A stretch of DNA of 5,453 nt from Microcoleaceae cyanobacterium UBA11344 (GTDB taxonomy: Bacteria; Cyanobacteriota; Cyanobacteriia; Cyanobacteriales; Microcoleaceae): NCBI GenBank assembly GCA_003483675.1, contig DMYK01000101.1, positions 1 through 5,453 of the forward strand, written 5' to 3'. A program made the translations under genes and the position numbers. Below are positions 1 to 4,420 of this stretch, piece by piece (within the stretch, counting starts at the first letter, position 1; each line of letters starts with the position of its first letter). A model generated the notes under the pieces. That model saw only the letters and a list, made by a program, of their open reading frames with translations. It had not been told where the DNA came from and did no database searches.

Positions 1-1856
1 CGACAAACCAAATTTTCTCGCAGCGGCGACAATCCTTCCCGCAGCAGCACATACTTATAAGCAATCAGCTTACCCGCACTTTCATCAAAAGGAATTTCCC
101 CAAACCAAGTATTAGTATTGATGTACTCCAGCGGATAAGCCTTGCTAAGATCCCAATTACCCAATTCAGGACAATCACCGATGACCACAATTCTTTCCCC
201 AGGCTGACTCTTCACGCTATTAAGCTGCGCCCGCACAATAGTTTTCCCCTTAACTCGATCGCCCACATGACTAAAAATCATCACTTCCTGCGAGCCTAAT
301 TCTAAATTAGACAGCATTCCCTCTTTCACTTCAAACTTGCGACGCGATAAAACCTCCATATGTTCTCCATCTGGCAACTCAGTATCAACAGATTTAACAG
401 TAACAGCATTGCCACGATTCATCGCTACAAACACCACCGAATCCCGATAGAGGCGCACGTAACAATAAACATCAGGAGTCAGATATTTTTGCCACTGACT
501 CCCCATAGAAATAGCTGGATTCAGCCGTCGCAATTCTGACAGCAACCCTAGATCTCGGTAAAGCGGCGAATCAGTATCCCACTTTTCCATCATCGGGCGG
601 TTGTAAGGATCATTCCCGTCCTCTGTATCATCGTGCAGATACTGTTCAGTACCATAATAAATGCACGGAATGCCACGACTTGTCAGAATTAAATTAATCG
701 CCAACCTGAGCATTTGTCGATCGGGATTCAATGATTGAAACCGAGGCATATCATGATTATCAATAAAGGTAATCAACTCCGTCGCCCCGTAGTAGCGGTG
801 ATCCAAATCAAGTACATCTTGGATCAACTGAAATCCCATTTCAGCACCCTGTGCTAAGGATTCTCTAATTGCCACACACAAACCGAAATCTAAAATAGTC
901 ATCCCCGACTCGTTGACAAATTCGACAGAACGGTCATTTCTGGGGTCGCTGTAAATCCACTCACCAAAGATGAAAACATCGGGTCTGTGTGTTAAGATAT
1001 CCGCCGTAAATTCCTGCCAAAACCAGATAGGCATATGCTTGACAGTATCAACTCGCAAAGCATCAACACCTCGATCCAGCCACTGTTTAATTGCTGATTT
1101 AATGTAACTGCGGTAGGCCGTATTATTTTCGTTGAAAGTCGCCAAACCGGAAAGTTCGCAGTTTTGAACTTGCCATTCATCTTCCCAATTTGTCACTTCG
1201 CCGTAGTGGTGATACCAGTTATCTTCATCGTCGTTAAAATCAGCTATTTTGACGCCATCGTCATAGAGTTCTCCTTTTTTACCACTAAAATCCGGGTTGC
1301 TGTGGTTGCAGACAATATCGAGGACGAGTTTCATTTTTCGCTGGTGCAACTCATCTACTAATTTGTCAAATACTGTATCTTTGGTTTCTTGTGTTTGGTT
1401 GACAGAAGGATTATCACCTTTCGCAATAAACCGAGGATTTAGTCGCTTAAAGTCTTTAGTCCAGTAGCCATGCATCGCAGCTTGTTCCACAAATAAAGCT
1501 TCTACTTGCTCGAACAGAGGAGTCAGCCACAGTGCTGTTATTCCCATGTCTTTTAAGTAGTCGAGTTTGTCAATTATTCCCTGCAAGTCGCCGCCCCAAT
1601 ATTTGCCCCAGTCTTTCCCTTCTGGATCGTAAAGTTCTGGATTTGGGCCTTCGTTATTTTCCGGGTCGCCATCGTAAAAGCGATCGACTACAATGAAATA
1701 AATTGTTTCTTGTCGAAATTCAATGTCTCTGGTGTAGAGGAATTCTAAATCTATTTCGCTTGATGGCTTAACCTCTGCTACCAAAGAGTCAATTTTTTCT
1801 TCTGCTTTGGTAGTTTCGGATTGAGCGAAAACTTGATTGGGAGTGACTGGTTTCAT
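1..1856 (-). CDS. GH13 alpha-amylase (CGTase-like) with C-terminal CBM20 domain, 3' end cut by window edge
   Basis: Likely hydrolyses alpha-1,4-glucan links in glycogen, starch or maltodextrins. I translated the strand by hand: 618 codons are open, with no internal stop or frameshift. The barrel begins near residue 51 (YFIVVDRF, 53-60). GH13 region I is DIVCNH (180-185). Region II is GVDALRVDTVKH with nucleophile D270, region III is FGEW with acid/base E299, and region IV is FIDNHD with D369. The FGEW, LDFGL and TFIDNHDMPRF pattern resembles cyclodextrin glucanotransferases and maltogenic amylases, so transferase activity is possible. From about residue 537 a CBM20 starch-binding domain follows (VVIGDCPELGNWD, W568, W584, YKYVLLREG); perhaps 15-25 residues are missing past the edge. 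The N-terminus MKPVTPNQVF has no hydrophobic segment, so no signal peptide and a cytoplasmic location are inferred. An in-frame TAG lies five codons upstream, making ATG 1856 the first ATG. No clear Shine-Dalgarno sequence is visible. Confidence 0.95.
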   Translation of the reverse strand, partial: MKPVTPNQVFAQSETTKAEEKIDSLVAEVKPSSEIDLEFLYTRDIEFRQETIYFIVVDRFYDGDPENNEGPNPELYDPEGKDWGKYWGGDLQGIIDKLDYLKDMGITALWLTPLFEQVEALFVEQAAMHGYWTKDFKRLNPRFIAKGDNPSVNQTQETKDTVFDKLVDELHQRKMKLVLDIVCNHSNPDFSGKKGELYDDGVKIADFNDDEDNWYHHYGEVTNWEDEWQVQNCELSGLATFNENNTAYRSYIKSAIKQWLDRGVDALRVDTVKHMPIWFWQEFTADILTHRPDVFIFGEWIYSDPRNDRSVEFVNESGMTILDFGLCVAIRESLAQGAEMGFQLIQDVLDLDHRYYGATELITFIDNHDMPRFQSLNPDRQMLRLAINLILTSRGIPCIYYGTEQYLHDDTEDGNDPYNRPMMEKWDTDSPLYRDLGLLSELRRLNPAISMGSQWQKYLTPDVYCYVRLYRDSVVFVAMNRGNAVTVKSVDTELPDGEHMEVLSRRKFEVKEGMLSNLELGSQEVMIFSHVGDRVKGKTIVRAQLNSVKSQPGERIVVIGDCPELGNWDLSKAYPLEYINTNTWFGEIPFDESAGKLIAYKYVLLREGLSPLRENLVC

Positions 1857-1886
1857 GAGATGTGTTTTTTTCTATGGTGAAACTGG

Positions 1887-2075
1887 TCAGTTAAAGTTAG
1901 GGTGAGTAGCTTCTAGCCCTTCAAACCAACTTTTATAAAATCCTAAAGAATTTACCTGTTTAATAACATCTTCCTTTAGACAGATAGCGGAGTCGTCTAT
2001 ATATAGGTTGGCAATCAGAACTCTGCGTCCTCGTAAAACTCGCTCTGACGTAGAGTTCTGATTGTAAATCTGCAT
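1887..2075 (-). CDS. Doubtful 62-aa hypothetical ORF overlapping a hairpin
   Basis: I do not recognise this protein. Its last two thirds (from LYIDDSAICLKEDVIKQV to the end) have plausible amphipathic composition and codons. The first ~24 residues, however, are encoded almost entirely by the inverted repeat at 2011-2065. No Shine-Dalgarno sequence precedes ATG 2075; the upstream bases are C-rich. It ends 30 bp before the amylase start and begins 54 bp after the Rpn gene stop, all on the same strand. It may be a small real gene, a remnant of a larger one invaded by a hairpin element, or chance. Without homologues its function cannot be stated. Confidence 0.2.
   Translation of the reverse strand: MQIYNQNSTSERVLRGRRVLIANLYIDDSAICLKEDVIKQVNSLGFYKSWFEGLEATHPNFN
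2011..2065. repeat. Long hairpin, about 19-bp stem
   Basis: A perfect 13-bp inverted repeat (2012-2024, CAATCAGAACTCT, and 2052-2064). It extends inward through one G-U pair and CGTC/GACG (2026-2029 with 2047-2050), and outward by one more G-U pair. The result is a stem of about 19 bp with a 17-nt loop. It lies between the Rpn gene and the amylase gene. There is no T-run directly after either arm, so it does not look like an ordinary intrinsic terminator. It may be a small mobile palindrome or a structured leader of the amylase transcript. Confidence 0.7.
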
Positions 2076-2109
2076 TGTCGAGGGGACACAATCCGATCCG
2101 TCAGAGCGA
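2040..2109. repeat. 11-bp inverted repeat sharing an arm with the neighbouring hairpin
   Basis: TCGCTCTGACG (2040-2050) is the exact reverse complement of 2099-2109, with a 48-nt spacer. Part of its left arm (2047-2050) also pairs inside the 2011-2065 hairpin, so the two structures exclude each other in RNA. The right arm overlaps the HIP1 octamer at 2106-2113. On the minus strand this comes about 20 nt after the Rpn stop codon and is followed by GTTTTA, so it could contribute weakly to termination of that gene. Confidence 0.5.
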
Positions 2110-2113
2110 TCGC
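2106..2113. repeat. HIP1 octamer GCGATCGC
   Basis: An exact copy of the highly iterated palindrome that is over-represented in many cyanobacterial genomes. It supports a cyanobacterial origin. No local function is implied. Confidence 0.85.
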
Positions 2114-2129
2114 ACTTTTTCCCTTCCTT

Positions 2130-3011
2130 TTATTCCACCCGCAAATTTTCGATATCTTCAACGCTCAAACCAGTAGTTTGACTGATGGTTTGATTGTCAA
2201 GTACATTGAGAAGTTGCCTAGCAATTTCCAGAGCTTTTTCTCTCATTCCTTGCTGCATTCCTTGCTGCATTCCTTGCTGCATTCCTTGCGCGAGTCCTTC
2301 TTCAATTCCCTTGAGCAAGACGCCATGCTGATCCTGAATAAACATCTCGCGTTTTTCTAAATCTTCCAACTCTTGCGGATTCAAGTTAGTTTCATTAGCA
2401 ATAGCAAAAGCTTGCTGTATTTCCGAGACTGTTTCCATTGTTGACGGCACTATTTCCAAACAGGGAGCATTTTTCATAAAATAAACCCACTTGTCAGTCA
2501 AAGTTTCTAACTCATCCAATTGTTTGTTGAATTTCGGCAATTCGATAAAGATCAGTTCAATCTCAGGATCGACATAATCAAATAAACGCTCTTTCTCCTT
2601 GAAGACAAAGTGAGAAATTACTTCTCGGTCATTGTCAAACATTTCAAAATCAGTAATTGTCAAAGCAATTACAGGTTTTAATTTAAAGTAACCTTCGCCG
2701 CGAGCGAGTTGAGTTGAGTAAGTTTTCGCAGCATTGTAGATAACTCGTTTCGCAAAAGATGCCACATTTAACACTTGCATCTCGATAATTACAGTTTGGC
2801 CTCCTGCAAGTTTTGCTTTAACATCCAGGTAAGAGTCTTTGAGATAAGAGACTCTGGATGGTAAATACGGATCGATGATTTCTAAGTCGGTGATGGTGGG
2901 GTTGCCACCATAAATCATGGCATTGAGAAAGCTGATTAAGATTGGTTTGCTTTCGGATGAGCCGAAAATTCTTTTGAAGGCAAAGTCGGTTTTGGGGTTA
3001 ATGAATCTCAT
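2130..3011 (-). CDS. Rpn-family recombination-promoting nuclease / PD-(D/E)XK transposase-like protein
   Basis: A 293-aa protein of the Rpn/YhgA-like family, whose members are DNA endonucleases; some E. coli members are linked to phage defence. The N-terminus MRFINPKTDFAFKRIFG is the family signature. The nuclease core shows D63 (YLDVKAK) and E77-x-Q79 (IIEMQV), which is the family's usual ExQ form of the PD-(D/E)XK motif, so the enzyme looks active. A Glu-rich helical region (195-235) leads to a GMQQ repeat tract (243-258) and then an Ile/Leu-rich tail ending GLSVEDIENL, typical of cyanobacterial members. Length is normal and the frame intact. A possible AGGAG lies at 3026-3030, but its 14-nt spacing to ATG 3011 is long. 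Upstream lie a transposase zinc-ribbon scrap and a MITE, so the locus is an accessory site. 'Transposase' in the family name is historical; no terminal repeats flank this gene as an element. Confidence 0.9.
   Translation of the reverse strand: MRFINPKTDFAFKRIFGSSESKPILISFLNAMIYGGNPTITDLEIIDPYLPSRVSYLKDSYLDVKAKLAGGQTVIIEMQVLNVASFAKRVIYNAAKTYSTQLARGEGYFKLKPVIALTITDFEMFDNDREVISHFVFKEKERLFDYVDPEIELIFIELPKFNKQLDELETLTDKWVYFMKNAPCLEIVPSTMETVSEIQQAFAIANETNLNPQELEDLEKREMFIQDQHGVLLKGIEEGLAQGMQQGMQQGMQQGMREKALEIARQLLNVLDNQTISQTTGLSVEDIENLRVE
2244..2291. repeat. 12-bp tandem repeat, about 3.8 copies, in the Rpn tail
   Basis: The unit CATTCCTTGCTG occurs three times perfectly (2244-2255, 2256-2267, 2268-2279). 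A fourth copy from 2280 matches for its first 10 bases. On the coding strand each unit encodes Gly-Met-Gln-Gln, so gain or loss of units keeps the frame and changes only the length of the linker between the nuclease core and the C-terminal tail. Such a tract is prone to slippage. Confidence 0.95.
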
Positions 3012-3044
3012 GGTGATTTTTCGTTCTCCTAGCGCTGCAACGAC

Positions 3045-3145
3045 TCAATCTATCTGGCAAGAACAATCAAAACATTTAACAATTTGCTTACCAGTGTGGG
3101 GCTGGCCATTTTTTACGATTTTCCGCCGCACCGGGGACAATTCAT
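3045..3145 (-). pseudogene. Frameshifted remnant of a transposase N-terminal zinc ribbon (IS1/InsA-like)
   Basis: Reading the minus strand from ATG 3145 gives MNCPRCGG. A one-base frame change after the Gly codons then gives KIVKNGQPHTGKQIVKCFDC followed by SCQID and a TGA at 3045-3047. The pattern CPRCG, KNG, GKQ, CxDC is the zinc ribbon at the start of IS1-type InsA proteins and related transposases. Without the frame change the ORF stops after about ten codons. Nothing of the rest of a transposase follows; the Rpn start codon comes 34 bp later. I read this as the decayed stub of an insertion sequence. The exact IS family is uncertain because only about 33 residues remain. Confidence 0.65.
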
Positions 3146-3179
3146 AAGCTGAAAATTAAGCTGTCTTGACTGATTTAAA

Positions 3180-3326
3180 TTATAACAGGACTTACGCAGC
3201 TATTGTGTCTGTCATTCTGAGGGTCGCGAAGAAACGAGCGAGATTCGGAGTTTACTTGCAGAACGAAGGGTCAGGCAACGCTTGCGAATGACAAAATTAT
3301 GTTGAAATGCGTAAGTCCTGTTATAA
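3180..3326. mobile_element. MITE-like element with perfect 19-bp terminal inverted repeats
   Basis: TTATAACAGGACTTACGCA (3180-3198) is matched exactly by its reverse complement at 3308-3326. The outermost six bases, TTATAA, are palindromic, so they also form a direct repeat at both ends. This is consistent with a target duplication (TA up to TTATAA) flanking a 135-bp core (3186-3320) with 13-bp ends CAGGACTTACGCA. Inside is a second inverted pair, TGTCATTC (3210-3217) with GAATGACA (3286-3293), so the whole element can fold into a long interrupted hairpin. There is no room for a transposase and no convincing ORF, so it must have been moved by an enzyme encoded elsewhere. A TA target would suit an IS630/Tc1-like enzyme, but this is a guess. 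Confidence 0.8.
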
Positions 3327-3354
3327 CTGATTTCCTCAAAAAACAGAACACCCT

Positions 3355-3385
3355 GATCCCCGAATTATTAAAGAAGTCGGGGATC
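3355..3385. repeat. 31-bp imperfect palindrome, possible terminator of the vMAP-like gene
   Basis: GATCCCCGA (3355-3363) pairs perfectly with TCGGGGATC (3377-3385). The middle continues as a palindrome with two mismatches, centred on base 3370. It lies 39 bp beyond the stop of the minus-strand gene ending at 3425. On that strand the stem is followed about 11 nt later by a T6 run (complement of 3338-3343), so it may terminate that transcript. GATCCCCGACTT-type palindromes are, as I recall, frequent dispersed repeats in cyanobacteria, so it may simply be one of those. Confidence 0.55.
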
Positions 3386-3424
3386 TAACAGAAAAGCGTT
3401 TTACGTTTAATTAAGTTGACATAC

Positions 3425-3919
3425 TTATTCAGTCAAATCGACTTGTCGAATCTCTTCTCGCGTCAGATCCAAGCATTGCGCGATTTGCTCATCGCTCAAT
3501 CCTACTGCTTGCAAGCGAGCAATTGCCTCAATTTTCGCCCGCTGTTTTCCCCGCAAAAACTCAGGCGACTCTTCCTTTGATGTGCATATATTCAAAGATC
3601 CGATTACATGATTATGAGCAACATGATGGCCAGTAATTATACCGCCTGTAACGTTGATAATCATCGACTTCCGAATCAGTGCCGATCGCAGATTTAATTT
3701 ATTAACCTCTTCTCCGAAAGCATCAGAGAACAACTCCCATAGCTCGTAGCCCACATCTTTAGCATAACCCTCAGTACAGTTCAGCCCTTGGGCAATATCG
3801 CCGTACTTTTGCCGCTTCAAAACGCCCTCAATCACGCCAAATTGCATATCATCTAAATGCTTGCCAGTTTTGGCAAATACGACTTCATCAGCAAAAGCCA
3901 ATGCTTCCTCAACGTTCAT
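3425..3919 (-). CDS. Short protein with vMAP/NB-ARC-type N-terminal HTH module and Rpn-like tail
   Basis: A 164-aa protein. Residues 1-84 (MNVEEALAFADEVVFAKTGK, then YGDIAQ, VGYELWELFSDAFGEEVNK) match the N-terminal helix-turn-helix module found in cyanobacteria ahead of vMAP, NB-ARC or WD40 regions of large signalling and conflict proteins. Here no ATPase or repeat domain follows. Instead there is a Gly/His/Asn-rich beta-like stretch (INVTGGIITGHHVAHNHVIG, 88-107) and a C-terminal helical segment (122-158: FLRGKQRAKIEAIARL, GLSDEQIAQCLDLTREEIRQ) resembling the tail of Rpn-family proteins, including the one encoded at 2130-3011. ATG 3919 is chosen because GGAGG lies 7 nt upstream; a longer TTG start at 3934 would overlap that site. 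It may be a stand-alone regulator or adaptor, or a trimmed relic of a larger protein. The frame is intact. Function is unproven. Confidence 0.75.
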   Translation of the reverse strand: MNVEEALAFADEVVFAKTGKHLDDMQFGVIEGVLKRQKYGDIAQGLNCTEGYAKDVGYELWELFSDAFGEEVNKLNLRSALIRKSMIINVTGGIITGHHVAHNHVIGSLNICTSKEESPEFLRGKQRAKIEAIARLQAVGLSDEQIAQCLDLTREEIRQVDLTE

Positions 3920-3926
3920 CAGGTTT

Positions 3927-3931
3927 CCTCC
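3927..3931 (-). promoter_or_regulatory. Shine-Dalgarno GGAGG that fixes the start at 3919
   Basis: On the minus strand GGAGG is followed by seven bases and then ATG 3919. It is the strongest ribosome site in the window and decides against the upstream TTG at 3934. Confidence 0.85.
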
Positions 3932-3949
3932 CAACCTCGCAATAATAAA

Positions 3950-3955
3950 ATTATA
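3950..3955 (-). promoter_or_regulatory. Possible -10 box TATAAT for the vMAP-like gene
   Basis: The minus strand reads TATAAT about 30 bp before the start codon. No good -35 hexamer stands 16-18 bp further upstream, but a CCGACT box (plus strand 3967-3972) lies in what would be the spacer. The call is weak because the region is AT-rich. Confidence 0.3.
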
Positions 3956-4027
3956 ACCGTCTATATCCGACTATTTTCGCCTTAAATACAAAAACGGTTG
4001 AATAGCGCTTAAAAATTTCTGAATTAT

Positions 4028-4057
4028 CCGACTTTATTCGACTTTTTTCGACTAGAC
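4028..4057 (+). promoter_or_regulatory. Three helically phased CGACT boxes upstream of the graspetide operon
   Basis: CGACT begins at 4029, 4039 and 4049, spaced exactly 10 bp, each preceded by C or T and the first two followed by T-rich bases. The third copy runs into the proposed -35 element at 4053. Boxes on one helix face next to a promoter suit a cooperatively bound activator, for example a response regulator of the OmpR/PhoB type; the regulator itself is a guess. A fourth (C)CGACT at 3967-3972 lies near the divergent minus-strand gene. Confidence 0.45.
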
Positions 4058-4081
4058 AAATCAATGTGGAAGTTGTATTGT
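4053..4081 (+). promoter_or_regulatory. Candidate sigma70-type promoter of the precursor gene
   Basis: TAGACA (4053-4058, 5/6 match to TTGACA), a 17-bp spacer, then TATTGT (4076-4081, 4/6 match to TATAAT). Transcription would start near 4088, giving a leader of about 30 nt before ATG 4119. Confidence 0.45.
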
Positions 4082-4083
4082 TG

Positions 4084-4104
4084 TGAGTGTCAAACCATCA
4101 CTCA
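4084..4104 (+). promoter_or_regulatory. Inverted repeat at the predicted transcription start
   Basis: TGAGTG (4084-4089) and CACTCA (4099-4104) are perfect inverted copies separated by nine bases. The centre lies a few bases after the predicted start of transcription, so it could be a repressor operator or a small 5'-leader hairpin ending 14 nt before the start codon. With only 6 bp per arm, chance is possible. Confidence 0.35.
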
Positions 4105-4118
4105 ATAAAAATTAAGTT

Positions 4119-4307
4119 ATGACGACTACCCAACTCGCTCTCGACAAAAAAGCAAATCCTTTGATGATGCACCTGAGCATCTTACCAAAATACGGTATCA
4201 CCGCTAAGGAAACGTTTAGCTACGATCCCACCACACAGACTTCTAATATCAAATCTATGGATGAGTCCAGCTGTATGCGAAACGGCGCCATGAAGAAGGA
4301 CGACTAG
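4119..4307 (+). CDS. Graspetide (omega-ester/amide RiPP) precursor peptide
   Basis: A 62-aa peptide, proposed substrate of the ATP-grasp ligase encoded next to it. The leader (about 1-34) includes NPLMMHLSIL (13-22), comparable in place and character to the PFFxRFL helix by which microviridin leaders bind their ligases. The core probably starts around Y35: YDPTTQTS (35-42), then IKSMDESSCMRNG (44-56) and a C-terminal KKDD. T38, T39, T41, S42, S46, S50 and S51 could donate hydroxyls. K45, K59 or K60 could donate amines, and D48, E49, D61 and D62 could be acceptors. The microviridin core TxKxPSD is absent. FSYDPTTQ recalls the 'YDPxTQ' segment I associate with other ATP-grasp-modified RiPP precursors. 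There is no double-glycine leader site. ATG 4119 is the first start; no clear Shine-Dalgarno sequence is seen. The cassette organisation makes the role likely, but the ring pattern is unknown. Confidence 0.75.
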   Translation: MTTTQLALDKKANPLMMHLSILPKYGITAKETFSYDPTTQTSNIKSMDESSCMRNGAMKKDD

Positions 4308-4332
4308 AAAATTTTCTGGTTAATGAACTTGT

Positions 4333-4340
4333 GCGATCGC
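4333..4340. repeat. HIP1 octamer GCGATCGC
   Basis: An exact HIP1 palindrome in the gap between the precursor gene and the ligase gene. Together with the copy at 2106 it supports a cyanobacterial host. Confidence 0.85.
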
Positions 4341-4352
4341 ACCCTAGTTTTT

Positions 4353-4391
4353 TGAAAGACCTGTGTATTTTGTTGTGTTACAGGTCTTTCA
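4353..4391 (+). terminator. Intergenic hairpin, attenuator-type terminator between precursor and ligase
   Basis: TGAAAGACCTGT (4353-4364) and ACAGGTCTTTCA (4380-4391) form a perfect 12-bp stem with a 15-nt loop. The stem is followed by AT-rich sequence (4391-4407) with broken rather than continuous T-runs. It begins 46 nt after the precursor stop and ends 30 nt before the ligase start. A leaky terminator or mRNA-stabilising stem here would give much more precursor than enzyme mRNA, a common arrangement in RiPP operons. Confidence 0.7.
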
Positions 4392-4420
4392 TTATTAAAT
4401 TTATTTTAATGGATTTAGCT

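Noticed and set aside
992..1361. Small ORFs at 992-1180 (minus) and 1164-1361 (plus)
   Set aside because: Both lie inside the intact amylase gene in other frames, have no ribosome sites and no recognisable motifs.
2244..2291. CRISPR array
   Set aside because: The repeats are 12 bp, directly adjacent, lack unique spacers and are in frame within a coding sequence.
2178..2360. Plus-strand ORF with a repeated LLHS unit
   Set aside because: It is the antisense reading of the 12-bp tandem repeat in the Rpn gene.
2917..3147. Plus-strand 76-aa ORF
   Set aside because: It is antisense to the Rpn 5' end and to the transposase zinc-ribbon remnant, with no motif of its own.
3920..3934. TTG start at 3934 for the vMAP-like gene
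   Set aside because: It overlaps the GGAGG that serves ATG 3919, and the five extra residues match nothing in the family.
4119..4307. Microviridin precursor
   Set aside because: There is no TxKxPSD core and no PFFARFL leader; only general resemblance and the ligase family agree.
4306..4317. 12-bp palindrome AGAAAATTTTCT overlapping the precursor stop
   Set aside because: AT-rich and short; it could easily arise by chance, and no matching site was seen elsewhere in the window.
4331..4420. Longer ligase start at GTG 4331
   Set aside because: It would encode the HIP1 site and the 12-bp hairpin as protein, and the added 30 residues do not fit the family N-terminus. ATG 4421 begins at the usual DLLIVTSE strand.
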